Shown here: piece after piece, positions 15,205 through 22,645 of the stretch
Layout: every line of letters begins with the position of its first letter
How positions within the stretch are numbered: position 1 is the first letter of the stretch
Assembly: GCA_023411395.1 (NCBI GenBank)
Contig: JAEYOV010000074.1
Span: forward strand, 1 to 22,702
Direction: 5' to 3'
Length of the DNA: 22,702 nucleotides
Source of the DNA: Bacillota bacterium
Lineage (GTDB): Bacteria > Bacillota > Clostridia > Christensenellales > Aristaeellaceae
Made by a program: the position numbers and the translations under genes
The notes under the pieces: generated by a model
What the model was told of the DNA's origin: nothing
Database searches by the model: none
The model's input: only the letters and a program-made list of their open reading frames with translations

Positions 15205-16314
15205 ATGGAGTACAGGCGGTTTGGGAAAACGGGCATCAAAACTTCCATGCTGGGGTTTGGCGGGTTTCACCTGCTGGAGATACCGCTGAAGGAAGCGGAA
15301 AAGCTTCTCAATCTCTACCTGGATGCGGGCGGAAATTACATTGAAACGGCGCTGAGCTATGGGGCGGGGGAATCGGAACGGAAGATTGGGCGCGCCGTGA
15401 TGCACAGGCGGGACGATTTTGTGCTGGTGTCCAAGATCGGCGCTAGGGACAAAAAGAGCGCCGCGGAGGGCATTGAGCAGTCGCTGAAAAATTTACGGAC
15501 GGACCATTTGGATGTGCTGCTGATGCACGCGGTGGGTTCCATGGAGGAACTGGACACCATCCTTTCACAGGATGGCGCGTATCAGGCCGCGCTGGAGGCG
15601 AAGAAGGCCGGGAAGGTGAAGCATATCGGCCTTTCCATGCACGGCTGGCCGGGGCCGCTGGTGGAAGCGCTGAACCGGGACCGCTTCGAGGCGGTGATGA
15701 CCACCGTCAATTATTATGACCGCTTCAATTATCCTGAAATCGAGGGCGAGCTGCTTCCCCTGGCCCTGAAAAAGGATGCCGGCATCATTCTTATGAAGCC
15801 CTTGGGGGATGGGTTCCTGTACAAATCCCCGGAGCAGGCCTTCCGGTATGCGTTTTCCAGGCCCGTTTCCGTGGTGGTGGCCGGCATCAACAGCGAAAAG
15901 ATGCTCAGGGATGATCTGCGCTATGCCGAAAGCTTTGTACCCATGACCAGTGAGGAAGAAGACGCGCTGTTTCATAACGCCCCGGAGCTTGGCAATTATG
16001 TCTGCCGCCAGTGCGGCAAATGCTCCTGTGTGGAAGGCATCGATATCCCGGAGGTGTTTGCCTGCGAAGGGTACTTTGACCGGCAGATGGCCAGGGGCGT
16101 GGTGCAGGACACGGCGGAATACGCCCTGGCCGAGCGGCTGCGCTTCTGGTTTAACAACAAGGAACTGGGCCGCAAGCGGTATGCAGCCATGGATAAGCGG
16201 GCGGACGCCTGCACGGAATGCGGGGAATGCCTGAAGATGTGCCCGTATCATATCGATATCCCGTACAAGCTGCACCTGGCGGATTACAAGCTGGCGGCGA
16301 AGGATATATACTGA
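15205..16314 (+). CDS. Aldo/keto reductase with C-terminal 4Fe-4S domain
   Basis: TIM-barrel oxidoreductase with a ferredoxin-like C-terminal domain, 369 residues. The N-terminus MEYRRFGKTGIKTSMLGFGG is typical. Catalytic tetrad positions are E47 (Glu where Asp is usual), Y52, K77 (LVSKIG) and H108 (LLMHAVG). The NADPH side is suggested by VVAGINSEK. The tail has C267, C270, C273, C275 (an unusual CxxCxxCxC) and C336, C339, C342, C346 (CTECGECLKMCP), enough for at least one and possibly two clusters. ATG 15205 is preferred over the open frame from 15166 because GGGAGG lies seven bases before it. It stands alone between its own promoter and a bidirectional terminator. Unlike the paralogue at 4682, its active-site Tyr and Lys are kept. 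The substrate is unknown. Confidence 0.9.
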   Translation: MEYRRFGKTGIKTSMLGFGGFHLLEIPLKEAEKLLNLYLDAGGNYIETALSYGAGESERKIGRAVMHRRDDFVLVSKIGARDKKSAAEGIEQSLKNLRTDHLDVLLMHAVGSMEELDTILSQDGAYQAALEAKKAGKVKHIGLSMHGWPGPLVEALNRDRFEAVMTTVNYYDRFNYPEIEGELLPLALKKDAGIILMKPLGDGFLYKSPEQAFRYAFSRPVSVVVAGINSEKMLRDDLRYAESFVPMTSEEEDALFHNAPELGNYVCRQCGKCSCVEGIDIPEVFACEGYFDRQMARGVVQDTAEYALAERLRFWFNNKELGRKRYAAMDKRADACTECGECLKMCPYHIDIPYKLHLADYKLAAKDIY

Positions 16315-16334
16315 GGCCTTTATTCTGCGGCAGC

Positions 16335-16372
16335 AAAAAACGCGTATGGGATGACCATGCGCGTTTTCTATT
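16335..16372. terminator. Bidirectional intrinsic terminator
   Basis: A 13-bp stem (16337-16349 with 16355-16367, one G-U pair) with a five-base loop. It is followed by TTTTCTATT on the plus strand and by TTTTTT on the minus strand. It serves the aldo/keto reductase gene ending at 16314 and the convergent PL22-like gene ending at 16476. The rest of the 16315-16475 gap shows nothing definite. Confidence 0.8.
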
Positions 16373-16475
16373 GAAAAGCATGCCGGGGAGCGATTCACAG
16401 GCAGCTTCATACCCATAGGAAACAGTGAAGCCTAACCAGCATGGTCTGATCCGTGAGGCATACAGCCCTTTTGCT

Positions 16476-17504
16476 TTACGGCCTCTTGACCTGGTTCAGA
16501 TCAATGGCGCACACCTGGGCGGTGCCGCTTTCATCTGGCGCGCTGAAAAGCACCATGTCACCCCGGCGGTTGAAGGAAGGGTGCTGGTGGTCGGCGCCGG
16601 TCTTGGGTGCGAAGGTGGTGGCAAGGTCAAGGGCCTTGCCAGTTTTTACGTTCAAAAGCACCACCGCGTCCTGTACGGTGACGGTCAAATAGCTTGTGCG
16701 GTCGGCGCAGAGCCATTGCTTATCCCTTGAGAGGCAGGGGTGCAGAAGCTGTTCACTGTAAGCGGCCTGCCAAAAATGCCGCCCGTCCCTGTCGCCAAGC
16801 AGGATGCGCCCGGGCAGCTTCATGAACGCCATCATTTCGCCGTCGGCGGACCAGACCTCGTGGGTGATCCATTCGCCTGGCTGCTCCACATAGTATGGGC
16901 GCGGGGCACGGTGCGCTATATCAAACATCCAGGTGCGCTGCAGCGCGTCGCCCATGGTCTCATGGATGAAGAAGATCAGGTTGTCGTCAGTGGGGCAGAT
17001 TTGCGCGTGGCCCAGGTGGTAATCGCTTTCATGGACGACCTCGCTTTTGCCCGTTTTGGGGTCGAGGATCACCAGGGCAAAAATTTTATTGGCTTGGTGA
17101 TAGCTGCAGGCGATGCGGCCGCTTTTGCTTGTGGTAAGATGCCCCGTTACATTCCCGCCCTCGGGCAGCGCGCCAAGCTCGGTGATTGCGCCTGTATCGC
17201 AATCAAGGCGGCACACCACATTCCCGCGGCAGAGCACGCCGTAGTTTTCAAACCGGTCCATGGCAAAGCCACGGTACTCGCTGCCGGCCATAAGCTGCGC
17301 CTCGCCCGTTTCCGCATCGCACTTGTACAGCCCGCCGTCGGGCAGGGGGCCGTCCCCCGTTTGACGGTTGAAAAAGAAATACCTGTCGTCCACGGTGAAG
17401 TTTTCGGTAGTGAAATACAGCTTGGCGTTGCGCCCCGGCCCCAATGTGTACTGCCGTATTTGAAATCCCGTCACCTGGTCGCGGTAGGTGAAGAACGCAT
17501 GCAT
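16476..17504 (-). CDS. Oligogalacturonate lyase-like beta-propeller (PL22 type)
   Basis: Probable cytosolic oligogalacturonide lyase, which splits short, often unsaturated, galacturonides by beta-elimination to a keto-deoxy-uronate. It has 342 residues, somewhat shorter than the ~388 of enterobacterial Ogl. Repeated blades are visible as strand-turn-strand units with DxxTG turns (CDAETGEAQ, CDTGAITEL, DPKTGKSEV, NVKTGKALD). Motifs matching the family metal and catalytic residues are DYHLGHAQICPTDDNLIFFIHE (H166, Q168, H181), EWITHEVWSADG (H215), and GADHQHPSF (H306, Q307, H308). There is no signal peptide. AAGGGG lies eight bases before the ATG. It is divergent from the sugar ABC operon, and the shared 366-base region may control both. 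A WD40/TolB-like propeller of other function is the alternative. Confidence 0.8.
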   Translation of the reverse strand: MHAFFTYRDQVTGFQIRQYTLGPGRNAKLYFTTENFTVDDRYFFFNRQTGDGPLPDGGLYKCDAETGEAQLMAGSEYRGFAMDRFENYGVLCRGNVVCRLDCDTGAITELGALPEGGNVTGHLTTSKSGRIACSYHQANKIFALVILDPKTGKSEVVHESDYHLGHAQICPTDDNLIFFIHETMGDALQRTWMFDIAHRAPRPYYVEQPGEWITHEVWSADGEMMAFMKLPGRILLGDRDGRHFWQAAYSEQLLHPCLSRDKQWLCADRTSYLTVTVQDAVVLLNVKTGKALDLATTFAPKTGADHQHPSFNRRGDMVLFSAPDESGTAQVCAIDLNQVKRP

Positions 17505-17536
17505 GACCGCCGCCCCTTTTCCATTTTTTTGCCATT

Positions 17537-17576
17537 ACTGTAACGCAACGGCCGGAAAAACGCAAGAGGCGGCCGG
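17537..17576 (-). promoter_or_regulatory. Candidate PL22 promoter with CGGCCGG direct repeats
   Basis: On the minus strand TTGCGT (17565-17560), 17 bases, and TACAGT (17542-17537) form a moderate promoter 33 bases before the PL22-like start. The heptamer CGGCCGG occurs at 17549-17555 (in the spacer) and again at 17570-17576 (just above the -35), 21 bases apart, about two DNA turns. Repeats placed this way suit a dimeric regulator. The promoter itself is only a fair match. Confidence 0.35.
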
Positions 17577-17728
17577 GGCGCGTAAATTCAACCGCATAAC
17601 AGCGGGCAAGGATTGGGAAACGGTTTACGCCCCTACAAAAAAGGAAAAAAACAACCGGATTATCTATTCTAAGGCGATGACGGCGCGGATAAATGGCCGA
17701 AATTGCGCAGTATTGAAAGCTGAACGCT

Positions 17729-17757
17729 TTGCGCGGGGCGGAAGCCTATGCTAGAAT
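17729..17757 (+). promoter_or_regulatory. Promoter of the sugar ABC transporter operon
   Basis: TTGCGC (17729-17734), a 17-base spacer and TAGAAT (17752-17757) with TG one base upstream (extended -10). The first permease start is about 114 bases downstream of the -10, leaving a sizeable leader. Confidence 0.5.
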
Positions 17758-17870
17758 CCAGGTAACGGACTGGTAATTTAATGAAAAGCGGCGCGGCATA
17801 TTGCGCACCATCAATTTAATAAGAATAAGCGCGGTTGATTGTTTATTGAATCATCAACGGACACAGGGTG

Positions 17871-18809
17871 ATGAGTTTGATCCGGATGGAAGCAAAGCCT
17901 CAAAAGCGCAGCAGCCTTATGCCCCGCCTTCTAAGGGACAGATGGCTGTACCTTTTGATGTTGCCGGGCATCATTTATTTTGTGATCTTCAAATACCTGC
18001 CCATGTGGGGCGTGGTGATCGCCTTTGAAAATTACGTACCATTTTCGGGGGTATTCAAAAGCGAATGGGTGGGGCTGAAGTGGTTTGAATACTTTTTCAG
18101 CAACCCGGCCTTTCGGCGCCTGATGGAAAACACGCTGTGGCTTTCGCTGCTCAGCATCATCTTTTTCTTTCCCGCGCCCATCATCCTGGCGCTGCTGCTC
18201 AATGAGCTTCGCAGCCAGCGCTACAAAAAGCTGATACAGACTTTTTTGTACGTGCCGCATTTCATATCCATCGTCATCGTGGTATCCATCACCTACGTGG
18301 CCTTTGGCACGGGTGGGATCGTATACCGGCTTGCGGAGCAGCTCTTGGGCGCGCCGGTGAAATTCCTCACCGCGCCCAGCGCGTTTCGGCCCATGATCAT
18401 CGGCCAGACCATATGGAAGGAAACGGGCTGGGGCACCATCATCTTCCTGGCGGCGCTTTCGGGCGGGGATATGCAGTTGTACGAGGCGGCCATGTGCGAC
18501 GGCGCGGGGCGGATGCGGCAGTTGTGGCATATCACGCTGCCGGCCATCCGCTCCACCATCGTGCTGCTTTTGGTGCTGCGCATGGGCAGCGTGCTGGATA
18601 CGGGGTACGAGCACCTGATCCTCATGGCCAATTCGTTAAACCGCAGCGTATCACAGACCTTTGACGTGTTCGTATACCAGCAGGGCATACAAAGCGGGCA
18701 GTACAGCTATGCCACGGCGGTGGGGCTGTTCAAGGCCGTGATCAGCGTCACCCTGGTGGTGAGCGCCAACAGGCTGGCGCATAAAATGGGCGAGCCGGGC
18801 TTGTATTAA
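17871..18809 (+). CDS. Sugar ABC transporter permease, LplB/YteP type
   Basis: First membrane subunit of a CUT1-like importer of the LplB/YteP class common in Firmicutes, used for complex oligosaccharides. It has 312 residues and about six helices: WLYLLMLPGIIYFVIFKYLP marks the typical first helix, and YEAAMCDGAGRMRQLWHITLP (from 204) is the EAA loop for the ATPase. The start is not firm. ATG 17871 has only a short AGGGTG next to it, and ATG 17886 is an in-frame option. The second permease gene follows after 17 bases and the binding protein after that; no ATPase gene is present, as usual for this class, which borrows an MsmX-like ATPase. The position beside a PL22-like gene suggests pectin-derived oligosaccharides as cargo; that is inferred. 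Confidence 0.92.
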   Translation: MSLIRMEAKPQKRSSLMPRLLRDRWLYLLMLPGIIYFVIFKYLPMWGVVIAFENYVPFSGVFKSEWVGLKWFEYFFSNPAFRRLMENTLWLSLLSIIFFFPAPIILALLLNELRSQRYKKLIQTFLYVPHFISIVIVVSITYVAFGTGGIVYRLAEQLLGAPVKFLTAPSAFRPMIIGQTIWKETGWGTIIFLAALSGGDMQLYEAAMCDGAGRMRQLWHITLPAIRSTIVLLLVLRMGSVLDTGYEHLILMANSLNRSVSQTFDVFVYQQGIQSGQYSYATAVGLFKAVISVTLVVSANRLAHKMGEPGLY

Positions 18810-18826
18810 GGGAAGGGGGGAACCGC

Positions 18827-19711
18827 ATGGCCATTAAACGTTCCGCGGCCAGCCGGGCCTTTGACGCGTGCAACGTCACCCTGCTGGCGCTGTGCGCGAT
18901 GCTCACCATGCTTCCCTTTGCGTACGTTCTGGCGGCTTCCTTCGCCACGGAGCGGGAGATCGTGGAGCGGCCGCTTTTCCTGATCCCAAGGGATGTGAGC
19001 CTGAATGCGTACCAGTACATTTTCTCCAGCAGCACGCTTTTGCGGTCGATTGTAAACTCGGTGGTCATCACCGTTCTGGGAACCCTGGTGAACATGGCCT
19101 GCACCGTCACCATGGCCTACAGCCTGAGCAAGCGCCGTGTGGCGGGCCGGGGCCTGATACTGAACCTGATCATTTTTTCCATGTTCTTTTCCGGGGGCAT
19201 GATCCCCACTTACATTGTGGTGTCGGGTCTTGGTATCACCAACACCTACTGGGCGGTGATCCTCCCCGGCGCTATCAGCGCCTATTATTTGATGATCGTC
19301 AAGAATTTTTTCCAGAACATTCCCGCGGAGCTTGAGGAGTCGGCCTACCTGGACGGCTGCAACGACCTGAGCGCCCTGTGGCGCATCGCGCTGCCCCTGT
19401 CGCTGCCGGTGATGGCCACCTTCTCGCTGTTTTACGCGGTGGGCCACTGGAACGCTTACTTTGGTGCCATGCTCTACATGTCCAAGGCCCCGGAAAAATG
19501 GCCGCTGCAGGTAATGCTTAGGCAGCTTATCATCCTGTCCCAGATGACCGCGGGAGACATGGCCAGCATGGACCCCGGCTTTACAAAGCCGCCGGACCAG
19601 TCCATCAAGATGGCGGTGATCATGGTCTCCACCGTGCCGGTAATGATGCTCTATCCCTTTTTGCAGAAGTACTTTGCCAAGGGCGTGCTGGTGGGTGCGC
19701 TGAAAGGCTAG
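18827..19711 (+). CDS. Sugar ABC transporter permease, LplC/YtcP type
   Basis: Second membrane subunit of the same importer, 294 residues, about six helices. The pattern LTMLPFAYVLAASFATEREI at the first helix and the EAA loop AELEESAYLDGCNDLSALW (167-185) followed by RIALPLSLPV are typical of the LplC/YtcP branch. The conserved ending FLQKYFAKGVLVGALKG is the standard family C-terminus. A very purine-rich ribosome binding site (AAGGGAAGGGGGG) precedes ATG 18827. It forms a heterodimer with the preceding permease. A small GC-rich hairpin separates it from the binding-protein gene. Confidence 0.93.
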   Translation: MAIKRSAASRAFDACNVTLLALCAMLTMLPFAYVLAASFATEREIVERPLFLIPRDVSLNAYQYIFSSSTLLRSIVNSVVITVLGTLVNMACTVTMAYSLSKRRVAGRGLILNLIIFSMFFSGGMIPTYIVVSGLGITNTYWAVILPGAISAYYLMIVKNFFQNIPAELEESAYLDGCNDLSALWRIALPLSLPVMATFSLFYAVGHWNAYFGAMLYMSKAPEKWPLQVMLRQLIILSQMTAGDMASMDPGFTKPPDQSIKMAVIMVSTVPVMMLYPFLQKYFAKGVLVGALKG

Positions 19712-19719
19712 TCGCTTTG

Positions 19720-19733
19720 GCGGCCAAGGCCGC
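19720..19733 (+). promoter_or_regulatory. GC-rich hairpin before the binding-protein gene
   Basis: GCGGCC (19720-19725) and GGCCGC (19728-19733) form a compact stem nine bases after the permease stop and 31 bases before the binding-protein ATG. There is no T run next to it. It may block 3' exonuclease decay or mark a processing point so the binding protein is made in excess. Inferred. Confidence 0.4.
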
Positions 19734-19764
19734 TTGAACGATATTTTTGAAGGAGGATCACACC

Positions 19765-21237
19765 ATGAGGAAGCTGCTTGCCCTGTTCCTGACAATCGCG
19801 CTGCTGATCCCGCTGGCCGGCGCGGCGGCGCAGGAAGCGCCCTTTGAAATCACCATCATGCTGCCCAGTTTCTTCAACGAGACGTTCCAGGCCGAGAATA
19901 ACCCCGTGGTCCAGGCCATTGAGGCAGCCACCAACACAAAGCTCACCTTCAACTTCATTCCCAACGCTTCCTATGTGGAATTGACCGGCGTCACCCTGGC
20001 CGACAAGGATAACATGCCCATGCTGATGGTCATCCAGGGCCCCCAGGACCCGGTGACGGTGAACGCGGCCCGGGCCGGCGCCTTCTGGGACCTTACCGAT
20101 GCCATCGCGGACTATGAGTACCTTGCCGCCGGCAGCCCCGTCGCCTATGACAACATCAAGGTGGACGGCCGCCTCTTCGGCGTATACCGCTCCCGCCCGC
20201 TGGCCCGCAACGGCATCCTCTACCGCAGCGACGTGGCGGCGCAGCTCGGTTTCACCGAGCCGCCCAAAACGCTGGAGGACCTGACGGCGCTGGCACGCGC
20301 CTACGCCGGCCTGGGCACGGACAAGTACGCGCTGAACATGTGCAAGTACGTGGACGGCACCATCAAGATCATCACCGTCATGCACGGCGCGCCCAACACC
20401 TGGGGCGTGGACGCGGACGGCAACATCTATCCCGCCCATGAGGACCCCGCCTTCCTGGAGGGGCTTAATTGGCTGCGGGAATTGTACAAAATCGGCGGCA
20501 TCGACCCCGACTTTATGGTGATTGAGTCCGGCGTGTGGGACGACGCCATGAAGAACGACGAAGCCTTCATGAAGTTCGACGTGCTGGATGGCGGCTACCG
20601 CCTGCAGGACTGGTTTGAGAACAACAAGAGCGTCACCGAGACCATCTTCAACCTGGTGCCTACGGTGGAAAACTCGAAGGGCGAATTGCGCATCTGGCCC
20701 ACCACGGGCTTCAACGGCGAGATCGTGATCACCAAGGCCGTCAAGACCGAGGAGGATATGAAAAAGTGCCTTCAGTTCCTGAACTTCCTCAACGGCCCCG
20801 AGGGACAGACGCTGATCAACTGGGGCTTAAAGGACGTGACCTGGTGGACGGACGAGGAGGGCTTCCGCATCGCCACCCCCGCCGACAAGGATGAGTATGT
20901 GAAGACCGTGCACAACAGCCTCAACCAGCTTGGCATGGGCGTGAACGGCGACCTGACCCCGCCCATGAAGCTCACCCCGCTGCGCAAGCTGTACAACCAG
21001 ATCCTGCTGGACTACCCCGGCTACGCCATCCCCAACCCCTGCTTCACCTACGTTTCCGAAACGCAGACCATGTTCGGCAGCCAGCTCAACACCCTGCTGG
21101 AGGATGCCTGCGTGCAGTACATCGCCAACATCATCGATGAGGAGGAATTGCAGGCCCTGTTCCAGCAGTGGCGCGACGAGGGCGGCGCGAAGGTGATCGA
21201 GGAGTTCAACGCGCTGTACCAGGCGGCGAAGAAGTAA
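19765..21237 (+). CDS. Extracellular sugar-binding protein of the LipO/YtcQ type
   Basis: Substrate-binding subunit of the adjacent importer, 490 residues, the usual size for this class. A signal peptide is evident at 1-22 (MRKLLALFLT, hydrophobic core, LAGAAA). There is no lipobox cysteine, unlike most Gram-positive LipO/YtcQ proteins. The mature part shows the class pattern: FEITIMLPSF near the start, NPVVQAIEAATNTKLTFNF, GRLFGVYRSRP, ILYRSDVAAQLGF, FLNFLNGPEGQTLINWGL, and a C-terminal domain rich in Asp/Glu. ATG 19765 is favoured over an open frame from 19747 because AAGGAGG lies eight bases before it. It is the last gene of the operon and is followed by two hairpins. The ligand is probably an oligogalacturonide or rhamnogalacturonan fragment, judging only from neighbours. 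Confidence 0.92.
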   Translation: MRKLLALFLTIALLIPLAGAAAQEAPFEITIMLPSFFNETFQAENNPVVQAIEAATNTKLTFNFIPNASYVELTGVTLADKDNMPMLMVIQGPQDPVTVNAARAGAFWDLTDAIADYEYLAAGSPVAYDNIKVDGRLFGVYRSRPLARNGILYRSDVAAQLGFTEPPKTLEDLTALARAYAGLGTDKYALNMCKYVDGTIKIITVMHGAPNTWGVDADGNIYPAHEDPAFLEGLNWLRELYKIGGIDPDFMVIESGVWDDAMKNDEAFMKFDVLDGGYRLQDWFENNKSVTETIFNLVPTVENSKGELRIWPTTGFNGEIVITKAVKTEEDMKKCLQFLNFLNGPEGQTLINWGLKDVTWWTDEEGFRIATPADKDEYVKTVHNSLNQLGMGVNGDLTPPMKLTPLRKLYNQILLDYPGYAIPNPCFTYVSETQTMFGSQLNTLLEDACVQYIANIIDEEELQALFQQWRDEGGAKVIEEFNALYQAAKK

Positions 21238-21245
21238 CCAAGGAT

Positions 21246-21291
21246 GGGGAAAAGCCCGGGGCAGCATATGCAGCGCGGCAGGGCTTTCCCC
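21246..21291 (+). terminator. Hairpin after the ABC operon
   Basis: GGGGAAA-GCCC (21246-21257, one bulged A) pairs with GGGCTTTCCCC (21281-21291), giving 11 pairs with a large inner region. It begins nine bases after the binding-protein stop. No T run follows, so it may protect the 3' end rather than terminate. Confidence 0.45.
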
Positions 21292-21308
21292 AAAATCCCA
21301 TAGCGTAA

Positions 21309-21340
21309 AAGGCCCGGCGGGATTTTTCCTGCCGGGCCTT
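21309..21340. terminator. Strong GC-rich terminator hairpin
   Basis: A 13-bp stem (21309-21321 with 21328-21340, one G-T) closed by a six-base ATTTTT loop. On the minus strand it is followed by TTTT, so it may end the convergent gene at 21510; on the plus strand it lies about 70 bases after the ABC operon. It is probably the shared terminator of both. Confidence 0.65.
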
Positions 21341-21362
21341 CCCATATCAGCAAACACCGCCG

Positions 21363-21478
21363 TGTCATCCTGAGGGAACCGGAACACCGCCCCGCCTGTG
21401 GCTCCGTAACCCCGAGCCCGCCTGTGGCGGATATGCGAGGGGTGGAGGAGGCTGGCGAAACGAACGATATGAGCGGTT
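21363..21478. repeat. Structured intergenic element, possible dispersed repeat
   Basis: A non-coding stretch beginning TGTCATCCTGAGGG. It carries CCGCCTGTGGC twice (21392-21402 and 21418-21428). The second copy is the centre of nested inverted repeats: CCGCC/GGCGG inside ACCCC/GGGGT inside CTCC/GGAG (about 21402-21450). The TGTCATCCTGAG opening resembles short dispersed intergenic repeats seen in many bacterial genomes. Only one copy is in the window, so its repeated nature is unproven. Confidence 0.4.
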
Positions 21479-21509
21479 GATTTTGCTGGAAAACGGGAAT
21501 GTGCGGATT

Positions 21510-22601
21510 TCAGGGATTCTCCATTTTCAGCAGCGCCTCGATATATTTGATAGCCTCCGCATCCTTCGCCATGCTGCTGCGGCCCTCATCGGCCAGGATC
21601 CTGCGGATGGCGGGATCTTTGAATTTTTCAAAGCCCGCTGGGTCCATGGTCAGGTATTTCCACAAAAAGCCCCCGTAGGCAGAGCACTCCTTCCAGGCCG
21701 CGATGGCCGGAAGCAGGTATTCCTGCCATTCGGGATACGTTTCCAAAAGGGATTGATAGTACGGGAGGGCGACACCCCGCTCGTGAATCTGGCACAGGGC
21801 GTCGCAGTAGGTGAAGAAGCGCCCTTGGGCAGTGGTATTCCACACATCCTCGCTCCAGATTTCCCCCGATTGCGGCAAAAGCAGGCCTTTCAATTGGGTG
21901 AAATCGTCATGCTCCAGTTGATGCAGCATCTGCTCCCAGGCGGCAAGGCCCACCCGGGCGCCCCGGACTTCGTACTCCCTAAAGTGATTGGTGATGGCCC
22001 GGAAAACCGCAAGGGCGCTTTCCCGCGGGGAAGGCTGATGTCCGGCCATCTCAAGCAGCAGATAGCCGAAAAGGCCCTTCAGCCAGTTTTCCTTTCGGAA
22101 GGGCTGGTCCGGTGGAAAGCCTTCGCTGTCCTGGAAATAGTTCCAGCCAATGAGCACGTCTCCTCCCTTTTCAAACCCGTGCACCACGCAGCATTCCGGC
22201 GGGCCGATGATGCCCATGGCGATGACGGGGATGTCTTTTTCAAGGGAGGCCACAATTTCTTCCTTTGCCTTCTCCAAAGGCGCATAGGGGCCGGCAAGGC
22301 CCACGGTCTCCCGGCAGAGGCGTATTTCCGCGGTCAGGCCGATGGCGGAAAGAACCCGCAAGTGGGGCGCAAAGGGCGGCTCCTCGCAGGCCAATATGTC
22401 GCAGTTGCCGCCGAACCAATCGCCAGGCCGCCAGGTCAGCCGGTTGCCGGCGCCGGACAGGGCTAAAAGCTCGGTGTAGGGCCTTGTCATGCGCATGCCA
22501 TGCAGCGCGGCCCATAGCGAGCCGATGAAGGGCGTGAGGTAAGATTCGCTGCCGATGAACTGGGCGACGCGGGGGATGTTTGTTATGGTGTGGCTATCCA
22601 T
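21510..22601 (-). CDS. Uncharacterised protein, possible papain/C39-like fold without catalytic Cys
   Basis: A 363-residue cytosolic protein with no assigned function. The N-terminal half has the layout of C39/BtrH-type papain-like domains: a helix FIGSLWAALHGM (25-36), PYTELLALSGAGNRLTWRPG (41-60), then a helix-strand region, and a C-proximal PPECCVVHGFEKGGDVLIGWNYFQ (134-157), in which H141 and N154 could be the His and Asn of such a fold. The Cys expected in the first helix is not there (S28 is nearest), which suggests a non-catalytic member. The second half (about 165-363) is helical and rich in Trp and Tyr. GGGAGG lies seven bases before ATG 22601. No partner gene is visible on this strand. 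The fold is inferred; a different fold is possible. Confidence 0.7.
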   Translation of the reverse strand: MDSHTITNIPRVAQFIGSESYLTPFIGSLWAALHGMRMTRPYTELLALSGAGNRLTWRPGDWFGGNCDILACEEPPFAPHLRVLSAIGLTAEIRLCRETVGLAGPYAPLEKAKEEIVASLEKDIPVIAMGIIGPPECCVVHGFEKGGDVLIGWNYFQDSEGFPPDQPFRKENWLKGLFGYLLLEMAGHQPSPRESALAVFRAITNHFREYEVRGARVGLAAWEQMLHQLEHDDFTQLKGLLLPQSGEIWSEDVWNTTAQGRFFTYCDALCQIHERGVALPYYQSLLETYPEWQEYLLPAIAAWKECSAYGGFLWKYLTMDPAGFEKFKDPAIRRILADEGRSSMAKDAEAIKYIEALLKMENP

Positions 22602-22645
22602 GGTGATACCTCCCTGTTTTACCCTTTAAAGTTTTTGAGGTTGGG

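Larger units (their letters stand above)
17505..17870. other. Divergent control region between PL22-like gene and sugar ABC operon
   Basis: No gene is seen here. The left third holds a candidate PL22 promoter with direct repeats and the middle holds a candidate ABC promoter, both listed separately. GGAAACGGTTTAC (17616-17628) is an imperfect 13-mer palindrome of the kind LacI-family regulators use. Downstream of the ABC promoter the leader (about 17764-17870) contains an AT-rich stretch and a GTTGAT/ATCAAC stem (17834-17839/17853-17858). A stretch around 17634-17700 is A-rich without recognisable content. Confidence 0.5.

Noticed and set aside
17616..17628. GGAAACGGTTTAC as a catabolite-repression (cre) site
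   Set aside because: It misses the TG and CA ends of the cre consensus; kept only as a possible LacI-type operator in the control-region entry.
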